Source: Hydrogenovibrio sp965140365 (GTDB lineage: Bacteria; Pseudomonadota; Gammaproteobacteria; Thiomicrospirales; Thiomicrospiraceae). Taken from it: a stretch of 64,000 bases of DNA. Position numbers and translations under genes: made by a program. Below the pieces are notes generated by a model that did no database searches, was not told the DNA's origin, and worked only from the letters and a program-made list of their open reading frames with translations. Positions 17,621-26,635 of the stretch are shown here, piece by piece. Numbering within the stretch: position 1 is the first letter of the stretch; every line of letters starts with the position of its first letter. The stretch is taken from the NCBI GenBank assembly GCA_965140365.1, contig OZ223196.1, one strand, 5' to 3'.

Positions 17621-17630
17621 CCAGGCCTGG
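17621..17630. repeat. CCAGGCCTGG palindrome, intergenic
   Basis: Exact core, extended one pair to GCCAGGCCTGGC; followed by AGTTTTG, a weak terminator at best. Confidence 0.95.
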
Positions 17631-17731
17631 CAGTTTTGTTTGAAAGGGCGTTATGCTTTGAAAGCGAAAATGCTAAAATATTTGTCTTATAGTAACGAAA
17701 TAAACCGGCGTCAGGGCCGAATGGTTGGAAT

Positions 17732-18781
17732 ATGGAAAACGCAACAGTCAAAATAGGAATCGTTGGAGGAACCGGTTATACGGGGGTGGAATTACTGCGC
17801 TTGCTGGCCAGTCACCCGAATGCGGAGGTCGTCGCCATCACTTCTCGAAGCGAAGCGGGGATGCCTGTAGCGGAGTTGTTCCCGAACCTGCGCGGTCATT
17901 ATGACTTGGCGTTTTCCGAGCCTTCGCCAGCGGTTTTGAAGGGGTGCGATGTTGTTTTCTTTGCCACGCCGCACGGGGTGGCGATGAGCATGGCGAAAGA
18001 ACTGATGGCGGCCGGTGTAAAAATCATCGACCTGGCGGCCGACTTTCGGATTGAAGATATGCAGGCCTGGTCAAAATGGTATGGCATGGAGCATGCCTGC
18101 CCGGATGTGATGTCGCAGGTGGCTTATGGGTTACCGGAATTATTTCGGAAAGAGATTCAGAAAGCGCAAGTGATTGCCAACCCAGGTTGTTACCCAACCA
18201 GTATTTTGCTGGGAGCCGTTCCCTTTTTAAAGGCCGGTCTGGTCAAAACCGATGGCATTATCGCCGACGGTAAATCCGGTGTCAGTGGCGCGGGTCGTGG
18301 CGCGAACGTTGCCATGTTGGGCGCGGAGATGAGTGAAAGCTTCAAGGCGTATGGCGCGGCGGGGCATCGTCATTTGCCGGAAATGTTGGAAAAATTACAT
18401 CAGCAGGCGGGGGAACCGGTCGATTTGACGTTTGTGCCGCATTTGGTGCCGATGGTGCGGGGCATGGAATCCAGTATTTACATGACCTTGACCCAAGATG
18501 CTTCGCAAGCCGAGCTGCAATCGGTGCTGGAAACCGCCTATGCCGATGAACCGTTTGTGGATGTGATGCCGGCGGGCAGTTTGCCGGAAACCCGGATGGT
18601 GAAGGGCTCTAATATGTGTCGTTTGGCGGTATACCGTCCGGAAGGCGGTAATAAGGTGGTGGTGTCTTCCGTGATCGATAATTTGGTGAAAGGCGCGGCT
18701 GGGCAAGCGGTTCAGAATATGAATGTTTTGAGCGGATTGCCGGAAAGCGCCGGGTTGCAACAAGTTGCGTTGATGCCGTGA
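17732..18781 (+). CDS. argC: N-acetyl-gamma-glutamyl-phosphate reductase
   Basis: 349 residues, the long gammaproteobacterial type. NADPH-dependent reduction of acetylglutamyl phosphate, third step of arginine synthesis. The N-terminal Rossmann motif is GIVGGTGYTGVELLRLL. The catalytic cysteine is in ANPGCYPTS (near residue 154) and the catalytic histidine in GAAGHRHLPE. A GCAGGCCTGG copy at 18061 encodes Met-Gln-Ala-Trp in a variable stretch. The gene stands between groEL and erpA, a neighbourhood often seen in this class. Confidence 0.97.
   Translation: MENATVKIGIVGGTGYTGVELLRLLASHPNAEVVAITSRSEAGMPVAELFPNLRGHYDLAFSEPSPAVLKGCDVVFFATPHGVAMSMAKELMAAGVKIIDLAADFRIEDMQAWSKWYGMEHACPDVMSQVAYGLPELFRKEIQKAQVIANPGCYPTSILLGAVPFLKAGLVKTDGIIADGKSGVSGAGRGANVAMLGAEMSESFKAYGAAGHRHLPEMLEKLHQQAGEPVDLTFVPHLVPMVRGMESSIYMTLTQDASQAELQSVLETAYADEPFVDVMPAGSLPETRMVKGSNMCRLAVYRPEGGNKVVVSSVIDNLVKGAAGQAVQNMNVLSGLPESAGLQQVALMP
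18061..18070 (+). repeat. GCAGGCCTGG variant in argC
   Basis: One-base variant, read as Gln-Ala-Trp. Confidence 0.9.
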
Positions 18782-18868
18782 TGCCATTTCGATACTTCAG
18801 TTATGAATTACTGACGCCGCCGCGGGCTTTTGTTACAATTAAACTTTGCGATAAAGTAGGAGGCGATC

Positions 18869-19210
18869 ATGTCTGAAATGCCTACCCCGGTTAACTTCAC
18901 CGAAGCCGCGGCTTCAAAAGTCAATGGTTTGATTGAGGATGAAGGTAACCCGAATTTGAAATTACGAGTTTACATCACCGGCGGCGGTTGCTCCGGTTTC
19001 CAATACGGTTTTACGTTTGACGAATCTCAAGCGGAAGACGACACGGTCGTTGAAAAAGAGGGCGTCAAGCTGATGATTGACCCGATGAGTTTTCAATACC
19101 TTGTCGGTGCAAAAATTGACTATCTTGAAGACCTGCAAGGCGCACGCTTTGTTATTGAGAACCCCAACGCGACAACCACCTGTGGTTGCGGTTCATCGTT
19201 CAGTGTTTAA
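18869..19210 (+). CDS. erpA: Iron-sulfur cluster insertion protein ErpA
   Basis: 113 residues. A-type carrier that hands [4Fe-4S] or [2Fe-2S] clusters to target proteins such as IspG. The three conserved cysteines are visible in GGGCSGFQYGF and in the C-terminal TTCGCGSSFSV. Start MSEMPTPVNFTEAAASKV after AGGAGG. In many gammaproteobacteria erpA lies beside argC, anmK and the M23 endopeptidase gene; here gltA is inserted between erpA and anmK. Confidence 0.97.
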   Translation: MSEMPTPVNFTEAAASKVNGLIEDEGNPNLKLRVYITGGGCSGFQYGFTFDESQAEDDTVVEKEGVKLMIDPMSFQYLVGAKIDYLEDLQGARFVIENPNATTTCGCGSSFSV

Positions 19211-19299
19211 AATTCGATAAACGCTTTATTTAACGGCACGGTCATCACCCGGTCAACCCGGTGTGTTGCTGTGTCCGAAATCATTTTCTAGGGTAAATT

Positions 19300-20484
19300 A
19301 TGGAATACATTCCTGGTCTGGCGGGTGTGCCTGCAACAGAGTCTGAAATTTCTTATATCGATGGTCAAAAGGGTATTCTGACCTACCGTGGTTACAATAT
19401 CATGGAGCTGGCTGAATATTCTTCTTTCGAGGAAACCACGCTTTTGTTGCTGTTTGGCAATTTGCCGACGGCCAGTGAATTGGCGGATTTTGAAAACCAG
19501 CTCCGCAATGCCCGTCGCGTTAAATACAATTTGCGTGAGATTATGAAAAACCTGCCGGCCACCACGCACCCAATGCATATGCTGCAAGTTGCGGTGGCCA
19601 GTTTGGCCAGCTTTTACCCCAGTACCGAATACATGAAAGGCGGTACCGAAAACCAAGCGTATATTAACGAAGTGACGGTGAACATTATTTCCCATATGGG
19701 CACCTTGGTAGCGATGTGGGAACACATGCGCAATGGTTACGATCCGATCGAGCCGCGTAAAGATTTGACCTATGCGGAAAACTTTTTGTATATGGTGACC
19801 GGTGAGGAGCCCGATAAGGACTGGGCGCGATTGTTGGATGCCTGCTTGATTCTACACGCCGAGCACACCATCAATGCGTCAACTTTTACCACCATGGTGA
19901 CCGGATCGACGTTGGCGAACCCCTGTTCGGTCATTTCCTCGGCCATTGCGTCCTTGTCCGGCCCGTTACACGGTGGTGCCAACCAGAAAGTCATCGAAAT
20001 GTTGGATGAAATTGGTTCGCCGGAAAATGCACGGCCTTACATTGAAAAACGTTTGGCGGAAAAGAAAGTGATTTGGGGGATGGGGCATCGTGAGTATAAA
20101 ACCAAAGATCCGCGCGCCACGATTCTGCAAAAGCTGTCTTCCGAATTGTTGCAAAAGAAAAGTGATGCCGGTTCCTTGAGTCAGGCGTTTGCCACGGCCA
20201 TGGAAGTGGAAAAAGTGTGTGAAGATTTATTGAGCCATAAAGGGGTTTACCCGAATGTCGATTTCTATTCCGGTATTTTGTACAAGGAAATGGGCTTTGA
20301 CGCTGGCTTGTTCACGCCGATTTTTGCAGTGGCGCGCTCCGCCGGCTGGATGGCGCACTGGCGTGAGCAACTGCAAAATAATAAAATTTTCCGTCCGACG
20401 CAGATTTACACGGGTGCCGGCAATTCCTGTTATTTGCCGATGGAAAAACGCGGTGAGTCACATGCGCGGGAAGCCGCAGAGTGA
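19300..20484 (+). CDS. gltA: Citrate synthase
   Basis: 394 residues, somewhat shorter than E. coli GltA (427). It condenses oxaloacetate with acetyl-CoA. Active-site histidines appear in LHAEHTINAST, GPLHGGANQK and GMGHREYKTKDPR. A 2-methylcitrate synthase cannot be wholly excluded by eye, but no prp genes are nearby. It is not clustered with other TCA genes. It ends in a strong terminator and faces anmK tail to tail. Confidence 0.93.
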   Translation: MEYIPGLAGVPATESEISYIDGQKGILTYRGYNIMELAEYSSFEETTLLLLFGNLPTASELADFENQLRNARRVKYNLREIMKNLPATTHPMHMLQVAVASLASFYPSTEYMKGGTENQAYINEVTVNIISHMGTLVAMWEHMRNGYDPIEPRKDLTYAENFLYMVTGEEPDKDWARLLDACLILHAEHTINASTFTTMVTGSTLANPCSVISSAIASLSGPLHGGANQKVIEMLDEIGSPENARPYIEKRLAEKKVIWGMGHREYKTKDPRATILQKLSSELLQKKSDAGSLSQAFATAMEVEKVCEDLLSHKGVYPNVDFYSGILYKEMGFDAGLFTPIFAVARSAGWMAHWREQLQNNKIFRPTQIYTGAGNSCYLPMEKRGESHAREAAE

Positions 20485-20505
20485 TTGGACGATTGTTTCC
20501 GACTG

Positions 20506-20532
20506 AAAAGCCGCCAATTGAGCGGCTTTTTT
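20506..20532 (+). terminator. gltA terminator
   Basis: Stem AAAAGCCGC / GCGGCTTTT, short loop, six-T run, 20 bases after the stop. Confidence 0.93.
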
Positions 20533-20540
20533 ATTGTCCG

Positions 20541-20564
20541 AATATCACCAGGCCTGGTGATATT
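20541..20564 (-). terminator. 24-bp perfect palindrome between gltA and anmK
   Basis: CCAGGCCTGG core (20548-20557) with arms AATATCA / TGATATT, perfect throughout. It lies 19 bases after the anmK stop on the minus strand, so could serve anmK. Confidence 0.6.
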
Positions 20565-20582
20565 TAAAGGCATTCGCTCGTG

Positions 20583-21701
20583 TTAAGCGTGCCAGATGCC
20601 GCCTAGTATGGAGTCGTGTTTAGCGCCGGTAATGCTGGCCAGTGGAATGGCTTGATTCAATAGGCGCTGCTGAGCGAGCCAGGCGCACATCATCGCTTCC
20701 ATGGCATGAGGGTGAACACCATAATCGGTGGTGGGCTTGATCGGGTAGTTCAGCTTGGCTTGCAATCGTTTTAAGAGTGTTTTATTTTCAGCGCCGCCGC
20801 CGCAAATCAATGCCTCGACGGGAGGCTCCGGTAAGGTTTGCAGTCCTTGAATCAGGGTGTCCACGGTGAGTTGGTTCAGTGTCGATAAAAGGACAGTCGG
20901 GTTCGGTTGTTCCGAACCCAATGAGGCCAGTTGCCGATCCAGCCAGGCCTGGTTGAAATAATCTTTTCCGGTGGCTTTGGGGGCGGGCTGGGTAAAGTAA
21001 TCGTCCGCTAACAACTGTGCCAACAACGGGCTGTCTGGTTCGGTTTGGGCCGCCAATAGTCCATTGGCATCGTAGTCGCATCCAAAATGCTGGCGGCAGA
21101 TGTCATCCATTAAGCCATTGCCTGGCCCGGTGTCAAAGCCAAGCGTGTCTGTTGGTGACAGGTAGCTGATGTTCGCGATGCCACCGATATTGATGACCGC
21201 CAGACGCTCGGCGTGTGAAAAAAGTGTGCGGTGGAACGCCGGAGCAAGCGGGGCGCCTTGTCCGCCGTTGGCGAGATCGTCGATGCGAAAGTCAGCCACG
21301 GTGGTTATGCCGGTGTGTTTGGCGATAAACGCTGGATGGCCGATTTGCAGGCTCATCGGAATGTCTGGCGCGTGGAATACCGTTTGACCGTGGCTACCGA
21401 TGGCGGTCACCGTTTTCGATGGCGTACCGGTCTGTTCAAGCAGGGCTTGGGTCGCCTGAATGAACTGTATGGCGACGTCGTATTCCAATTGGCACAGGTT
21501 TTTTAAGCTGGCCTGCGGCTGTTCATTGAGTTGATTGAGTTTGCTCTGCAAGCGGCTTGGGTAAGGGTGGGTGAGAAAGCCTTTCAGAATAGGATGGGCT
21601 TGTGAAAAATCGACCAGAGCGGCATCAACGCCATCCAGGCTGGTGCCGGACATGAGTCCGATATAGAGATCTTTCCCTAGACCGTTTCCGGCTTTATTCA
21701 A
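20583..21701 (-). CDS. anmK: Anhydro-N-acetylmuramic acid kinase
   Basis: 372 residues, full length. It phosphorylates and opens 1,6-anhydro-MurNAc released during cell-wall recycling. GLMSGTSLDGVDAALVDF near the start, INIGGIANIS, GFDTGPGNGLMDD and ICGGGAENKTL are the family motifs. Its start overlaps the end of the M23 endopeptidase gene by eight bases, so the two wall-turnover genes form an operon. A CCAGGCCTGG copy at 20943 encodes Asn-Gln-Ala-Trp. Confidence 0.97.
   Translation of the reverse strand: MNKAGNGLGKDLYIGLMSGTSLDGVDAALVDFSQAHPILKGFLTHPYPSRLQSKLNQLNEQPQASLKNLCQLEYDVAIQFIQATQALLEQTGTPSKTVTAIGSHGQTVFHAPDIPMSLQIGHPAFIAKHTGITTVADFRIDDLANGGQGAPLAPAFHRTLFSHAERLAVINIGGIANISYLSPTDTLGFDTGPGNGLMDDICRQHFGCDYDANGLLAAQTEPDSPLLAQLLADDYFTQPAPKATGKDYFNQAWLDRQLASLGSEQPNPTVLLSTLNQLTVDTLIQGLQTLPEPPVEALICGGGAENKTLLKRLQAKLNYPIKPTTDYGVHPHAMEAMMCAWLAQQRLLNQAIPLASITGAKHDSILGGIWHA
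20943..20952. repeat. CCAGGCCTGG palindrome in anmK
   Basis: Exact copy read as Gln-Ala-Trp on the gene strand. Confidence 0.95.
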
Positions 21702-22968
21702 AGTTGGACACCAATTGGGTGTGAGGGTTGAGGCGCTCCATTTGAGCTGTCATCAAGCCGGCGTATTGGTCAAATTGGGCGCGGTATTGTCTTGGAACCG
21801 GTCCAGCATCCGGGAATTTGACTTTCAATGGGTCGACATGGCGGCCGTTTTTGCGGAACTCGTAATGTAAGTGCGGTCCGGTGGCCAAGCCGGTTTGACC
21901 GATGTAGCCGATGGTATCGCCTTGTCTGACCCAGGCGCCTTTCTTGTATTTGCCGAATTTGGACATGTGAGCATAAACGGTGGTGTATTTGCCGGCATGT
22001 TTGACAAAAATTACGCGGCCATAACTGCGGCTCCAGGCGCGTTTGACGATTTGGCCGTCACCGGTAACGTGAATGGGGGTGCCGACGGGGCCGCCGTAGT
22101 CCACGCCGCGGTGAGCGCGCCATTTTTTCAAAACCGGATGGTAGCGTTTGGGTCTGTAACGGGACGTGATGCGAACATAGTCCACCGGATTACGTAAAAA
22201 AGCTTTGCGCAAGTTGCGGCGATTTTCATCGTAATAGCCCACGGTTTTGTCATTGGCATCCCGCAACAGGAAAGCAGTGTGACGTTCGTTGCCGGCAGTG
22301 ACAACCTCCGCCGCAAGGATGTCGCCGTCACCGATGTACTTTCCGTTGATGAAATGTTTTTCGTAGATAACCTTGAATGGATCGCCCGGGCGCAGTTGAC
22401 GAATAAAGTCGATTTCCCATGAAAAAATATCGGCCAAATTCATAATGGTTTTTGCGCTGAGACCGGCTTCGGTACCGCTCAGGTAAAACGAATGTTGAAT
22501 GGTGCCGGCCGCGGTTTCCACTTTGGTTTCCACCGGATGTTCGATTTTTTGAATTAAAAAATCATCGTTATCCTGGCGGACTAGTTGATAATGGGTGGCA
22601 TCGTGTTTTGGGTAGAGAATTTTTTGCAGTTGGTTGTTCTGGTCGGTCCAAATGTCTAAGGCGTCGCCCACTCGTAACTGGGTTAACCATTCGCCATGTT
22701 GGCTGGAAGCAATTTTAAATGTGGTGCCTGCGGGGATGCCAAGTGAATCCAGCGCTTGCGACAGACTGCCATTTTTTTGAATGGTGACGTGGTGTTTATG
22801 CCAGTTGTTTTCAGGCTGCTTGGTCATGAGGTTGGTGTCGCTCATGAGCGGTGGGAGAGGGAGTCGTTCCTTCTCCGCCGGCTGAGAGGCGGTGGCGAAC
22901 TGAACGACAAACAGGAAAATCAGTGTCAGTAACAGTATAAAATGTAAGCTTGCTTTTAACTGGTTCAC
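21694..22968 (-). CDS. Peptidoglycan DD-endopeptidase, M23 family (MepM-like)
   Basis: 424 residues. An N-terminal hydrophobic segment (residues about 5-25) is a signal peptide or membrane anchor. An OapA/LysM-like region follows (GSLSQALDSLGI...LRVGDALDI), then a linker domain, and the C-terminal LytM/M23 metallopeptidase with HRGVDYGGPVGTPI and HLHYEF zinc motifs (both intact). It cleaves peptide cross-links to make room for wall growth. It is the usual upstream partner of anmK in gammaproteobacteria. Confidence 0.93.
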   Translation of the reverse strand: MNQLKASLHFILLLTLIFLFVVQFATASQPAEKERLPLPPLMSDTNLMTKQPENNWHKHHVTIQKNGSLSQALDSLGIPAGTTFKIASSQHGEWLTQLRVGDALDIWTDQNNQLQKILYPKHDATHYQLVRQDNDDFLIQKIEHPVETKVETAAGTIQHSFYLSGTEAGLSAKTIMNLADIFSWEIDFIRQLRPGDPFKVIYEKHFINGKYIGDGDILAAEVVTAGNERHTAFLLRDANDKTVGYYDENRRNLRKAFLRNPVDYVRITSRYRPKRYHPVLKKWRAHRGVDYGGPVGTPIHVTGDGQIVKRAWSRSYGRVIFVKHAGKYTTVYAHMSKFGKYKKGAWVRQGDTIGYIGQTGLATGPHLHYEFRKNGRHVDPLKVKFPDAGPVPRQYRAQFDQYAGLMTAQMERLNPHTQLVSNFE

Positions 22969-23127
22969 TAGTCTTATCTAAGTGTTTGTAAACCGGCGGA
23001 AGGCCGATTTAGTACCTGCTCTAAAATACGTTAAACTCGATTATACCTGAACAAAAACCGTAAATACTAGCCTTAATCATGAAGAAAACCTTCTCGTTCC
23101 GGTTTTTTGAAACCGTTTGAACTGAAT

Positions 23128-23367
23128 TTAGCCGACTTCGAGCTCAATTTCGCAACCGTAATCCGTTGGGGTCGTGCCAATGAACGGGTGTTTGTTGACT
23201 TTGCACCAGCTGCGAATGTCCTTTTCAGCGCCTGGATCGGTGCATTCGATAATCAAGTGTTCGCCGGGTGTTGACTGGCGGACCCGCTGCTGCAATTTAA
23301 TCACCGGCATTGGGCATTTCAGTCCTTTTGCGTCAATCCGCTGTGGTTCGTGCATTTTTTTATCCAA
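23128..23367 (-). CDS. TusA-family sulfur carrier protein
   Basis: 79 residues. The family motif CPMPV (Cys18) carries the persulfide used in tRNA thiolation or sulfur oxidation pathways. The fold is SirA/TusA-like, with LIIECTDPGAEKDIRSWC typical of the family. It stands alone. TusA itself and paralogues serving sulfur oxidation look alike, so the partner is undetermined. Confidence 0.85.
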   Translation of the reverse strand: MDKKMHEPQRIDAKGLKCPMPVIKLQQRVRQSTPGEHLIIECTDPGAEKDIRSWCKVNKHPFIGTTPTDYGCEIELEVG

Positions 23368-23509
23368 TAAGTTGTTATAATTAGCGGTATTTTACGTCAG
23401 AAAGGCCGGGGTTTTGCGTAAATTGTGATGCGGTGGCTTGGAGCCTCCAAACGCAGCGTGTCCCCGGTGATTCAAACCCATTACAGTATCAAACAGACAG
23501 GGAAACACA

Positions 23510-24427
23510 GTGTCTAACAACGCGGCAACGGATATTTCAACTTTTCAAGGGTTGATTCAAACCCTACAAGCCTTCTGGGCGGAACAAGGTTGCGTCATTA
23601 TGCAACCGTACGACAACGAAATGGGAGCGGGAACCTTCCATCCATCCACTTTTCTAAAAGCCGTCGGCCCTGAGCCGTGGCGTGCGGCGTATGTACAGCC
23701 ATGTCGTCGTCCAACCGATGGTCGCTATGGTGAAAACCCCAATCGCCTGCAGCATTATTATCAGTTTCAGGTGATGCTGAAGCCGTCACCGGATAATATT
23801 CAGGAATTGTATTTGGAATCGTTGAAAACCCTCGGCATCGACCCGTTGGAACATGACATCCGTTTTGTGGAAGATAATTGGGAATCCCCGACACTGGGCG
23901 CCTGGGGCTTGGGCTGGGAAGTTTGGATGAACGGGATGGAAGTGACTCAGTTCACCTACTTTCAGCAAGTCGGCGGCTTGGAATGTCGTCCGGTGACCGG
24001 TGAAATCACTTACGGTCTGGAACGCATCGCCATGTATCTGCAAGGGGTCAACAGTGTGTATGACCTGACCTGGGTGAATGGGCCGGAAGGCAAAGTCACT
24101 TACGGGGATGTCTTTCATCAGAATGAAGTGGAGATGTCGACTTATAACTTCGAAAAGGCCGATACCGAGATTCTGTTCCGTACATTTGATGAGTGCGAAG
24201 CCGTCTTTGGAAAATTGGTGGCGGACAAATTACCGCTGCCGGCTTACGAACAGGTATTGAAAGCCTCGCACGCCTTTAACCTGTTGGATGCACGTCATGC
24301 CATCAGTGTGACGGAGCGCGCCCGCTTTATCGGGCGGGTGCGTAACATGGCGAAACAAATCGCCGAAGCCTATTATGAAGGACGAGAAGCGCTCGGCTTC
24401 CCTCTGGTCAAAGAGGGAGGGCAATAA
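23510..24427 (+). CDS. glyQ: Glycyl-tRNA synthetase alpha subunit
   Basis: 305 residues. It carries the class II catalytic core of the alpha2beta2 enzyme (WAEQGCVIMQPYDNEMGAGTFHP, EPWRAAYVQPCRRPTDGRYGENPNR). It charges tRNA-Gly. glyS begins one base after its stop, with the glyS ribosome site GAGGGAGGG inside the last codons. Confidence 0.98.
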   Translation: MSNNAATDISTFQGLIQTLQAFWAEQGCVIMQPYDNEMGAGTFHPSTFLKAVGPEPWRAAYVQPCRRPTDGRYGENPNRLQHYYQFQVMLKPSPDNIQELYLESLKTLGIDPLEHDIRFVEDNWESPTLGAWGLGWEVWMNGMEVTQFTYFQQVGGLECRPVTGEITYGLERIAMYLQGVNSVYDLTWVNGPEGKVTYGDVFHQNEVEMSTYNFEKADTEILFRTFDECEAVFGKLVADKLPLPAYEQVLKASHAFNLLDARHAISVTERARFIGRVRNMAKQIAEAYYEGREALGFPLVKEGGQ

Positions 24428-24428
24428 G

Positions 24429-26507
24429 ATGACCATGAATATGAATACAACAGATTTTTTAGTTGAAATTGGCACCGAAGAGCTGCCGCCGAAGGCCTTG
24501 AAAACCCTTTCCAAGGCGTTTGTGGAGGGTGTTAAAGCCGGCTTGGATGACGCCGAGCTGAACTATGACGCCGCGCAAGCCTATGCCTCGCCTCGTCGCT
24601 TGGCCGTGAGGGTGGAAGGTTTGCAAACCCGCCAAGAAGATAAAACGGTTGAGCGAAAAGGGCCGGCCAAAAAAGCCGCTTTTGATGCCGACGGCAATCC
24701 GACCAAAGCGTTGCAAGGCTTCGCGCGTGGCTGTGGTGCCGACGTCAGCGACCTGTCGGAATTGGAAACCGATAAAGGCATCTGGATGGTGTATTATCTG
24801 GAGCAAAAAGGTCAGGCGGCGGCCGATTTGTTGCCGGAGATTGTGAATCAAGCCTTGGCGAAATTGCCGATTCCAAAGCGTATGCGCTGGGGCAGTTCCG
24901 ATGTGGAGTTTGTGCGTCCGGTGCATTGGGCGTTGATGTTGTTGGATGATCAGGTGGTGCCGGCCACGGTGCTGGGGCACGAAACCTCGAATGTAACACA
25001 CGGCCATCGTTTCCACGCGCCACAAGCGATTGAAATCACCAGGCCTGGTGATTATTTGACCGTACTGCGGGAACAAGGCTATGTGGAAGCCGATTTCGAT
25101 GCGCGTCAAGAGCGCATTCGTCAACAAGTCATCGCCGCGGCCGAGTCGGTCAAGGGCGTAGCAGAAATTGATGAAAGCCTGCTGGAAGAAGTGGCGGCCT
25201 TGAATGAATGGCCGACGGCGGTGGTGGGCGACTTTGACGAAAGTTTCCTGAATGTGCCTTCCGAAGCCTTGATTTCCGCCATGAAGGGCCATCAGAAATA
25301 TTTCCATATTCTCGATGCGAACGGTCGATTGATGGCGAAATTCATCACCCTGTCCAATATCGAAAGCTCCAATCCAGAAGCGGTGAAAAAAGGCAACGAA
25401 CGGGTGATTCGTCCGCGTTTGTCGGATGCCAAATTCTTTTGGGATCAGGATCGTAAACAACCGTTGGACGACTTTTTGCCGCGTTTGAAAACCGTGGTGT
25501 TCCAGCAAAAATTGGGTACCTTGTATGACAAGGTTGAGCGATTGGAAACCCTGGTGGTAAAAATCGGTAAGCCGCTGGGTGAAGAAGCACAGGTGCTGGA
25601 ACGGGCCGCGCGTTTGTCGAAATGCGATTTGATGAGCGAAATGGTGGGCGAATTCCCCGATTTGCAAGGCGTGATGGGGCGTTATTATGCTCAAGCGCAA
25701 AACGAAAACGCTCAGGTGGCCGAAGCGATTGACGGCCAGTATCAGCCGCGCTTTGCCGGGGATGATTTGCCGGCATCGGCGGTATCGCAAGCTCTGGCGA
25801 TTGCCGATAAGCTGGATACGATTACCGGTATTTACGGTATCGGTCAGGTGCCGACCGGGGATAAAGACCCGTTTGCCTTGCGTCGTTCCGCCTTGGGCTT
25901 GATGCGCATCATCATCGAAAAAGAGCTGGATTTGGATTTGCGTTTGTTGATTCAATTCAGCTTGGATTTGCATGCCGACATCCCGGTTTCCGAGACCTTG
26001 GTGGATGACATTTACGATTTCATCGTCAGCCGTCTGAAAGCCTACTACGCGGCGAAAGGCGTGTCCGCCGAACAATTTGAAGCGGTACGCGTTTGTGCGC
26101 CGGCCCATCCGTTGGATTTCGGCAAACGCATTGATGCGGTCTGCCAGTTCAGTGACATGGAAGGCGCTGACAGCTTGAGTGCGGCCAACAAACGTATCGC
26201 CAACATTCTGAAGAAATACGACGGCGATTTGCCGGAGGAAGTCGATACGACGCTGTTTGAAGAAACGGCCGAAAAGGATTTGTTTGAAGCCTTGGATGCC
26301 CTGCGTGAAACGGTCAGTAACCAAATTGCCGGGCGCGATTATGCGGCGGCCATGGCGTTGTTGGCCACTATTCGTCAGCCGGTGGACGCTTTCTTCGATC
26401 AGGTGATGGTCATGGCCGATTCGGAAGCCGTCAAACAAAATCGTTTGGCGCTGTTGAATCAAATTTATCAACTGTTCTTACAGGTGGCGGATATCTCGCG
26501 CCTGTAA
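24429..26507 (+). CDS. glyS: Glycyl-tRNA synthetase beta subunit
   Basis: 692 residues from ATG 24429, chosen over an in-frame ATG at 24375 inside glyQ because the ribosome site GAGGGAGGG fits the later start. TTDFLVEIGTEELPPKALKTL opens the protein as in the family, and the C-terminus carries the anticodon-binding domain. A perfect 20-bp palindrome with CCAGGCCTGG core sits in the coding sequence at 25034-25053, read as Thr-Arg-Pro-Gly-Asp in a loop region. Confidence 0.97.
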   Translation: MTMNMNTTDFLVEIGTEELPPKALKTLSKAFVEGVKAGLDDAELNYDAAQAYASPRRLAVRVEGLQTRQEDKTVERKGPAKKAAFDADGNPTKALQGFARGCGADVSDLSELETDKGIWMVYYLEQKGQAAADLLPEIVNQALAKLPIPKRMRWGSSDVEFVRPVHWALMLLDDQVVPATVLGHETSNVTHGHRFHAPQAIEITRPGDYLTVLREQGYVEADFDARQERIRQQVIAAAESVKGVAEIDESLLEEVAALNEWPTAVVGDFDESFLNVPSEALISAMKGHQKYFHILDANGRLMAKFITLSNIESSNPEAVKKGNERVIRPRLSDAKFFWDQDRKQPLDDFLPRLKTVVFQQKLGTLYDKVERLETLVVKIGKPLGEEAQVLERAARLSKCDLMSEMVGEFPDLQGVMGRYYAQAQNENAQVAEAIDGQYQPRFAGDDLPASAVSQALAIADKLDTITGIYGIGQVPTGDKDPFALRRSALGLMRIIIEKELDLDLRLLIQFSLDLHADIPVSETLVDDIYDFIVSRLKAYYAAKGVSAEQFEAVRVCAPAHPLDFGKRIDAVCQFSDMEGADSLSAANKRIANILKKYDGDLPEEVDTTLFEETAEKDLFEALDALRETVSNQIAGRDYAAAMALLATIRQPVDAFFDQVMVMADSEAVKQNRLALLNQIYQLFLQVADISRL
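25034..25053. repeat. 20-bp perfect palindrome inside glyS
   Basis: CCAGGCCTGG at 25039-25048 extended to AATCA / TGATT on the two sides. Nearly the same extended palindrome lies after gltA (20541-20564), but here it is within a gene. Confidence 0.95.
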
Positions 26508-26523
26508 GCCCTTGTAGGTATTG

Positions 26524-26562
26524 AAAACGGGCTCGCAGTCTCTGGCTGTCGGGTCCGTTTTT
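26524..26562 (+). terminator. Probable glyQS terminator
   Basis: AAAACGG / CCGTTTT stem with an imperfect inner stem and a five-T run, shortly after the glyS stop. Confidence 0.6.
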
Positions 26563-26583
26563 GTTCTATGTCTTTGAAACTGT

Positions 26584-26607
26584 AAAATAACCAGGCCTGG
26601 TTATTTT
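26584..26607 (+). terminator. 24-bp perfect palindrome before gmhB
   Basis: CCAGGCCTGG core (26591-26600) with arms AAAATAA / TTATTTT, followed by one more T. It lies 28 bases before gmhB. Confidence 0.6.
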
Positions 26608-26635
26608 TACGATTGGGGGTTGTTAAGGAAATCGC

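Larger units (their letters stand above)
17300..17731. other. Intergenic region groEL-argC with two terminators and one palindrome
   Basis: No believable gene: the one open frame here (17356-17643) has no ribosome site and runs across both terminators. The region holds the groESL terminator at 17459-17487, a second terminator at 17561-17583 that follows no gene, and a CCAGGCCTGG copy at 17621. Confidence 0.7.

Noticed and set aside
17356..17643. 95-codon frame between groEL and argC
   Set aside because: It crosses two strong terminators, has no ribosome site and ends in the decamer palindrome.
24459..26471. 670-codon open frame antisense to glyS
   Set aside because: It is the mirror of glyS codon bias (few stops on the opposite strand); the translation is rich in His, Gln and Arg with no domain, and has no ribosome site.
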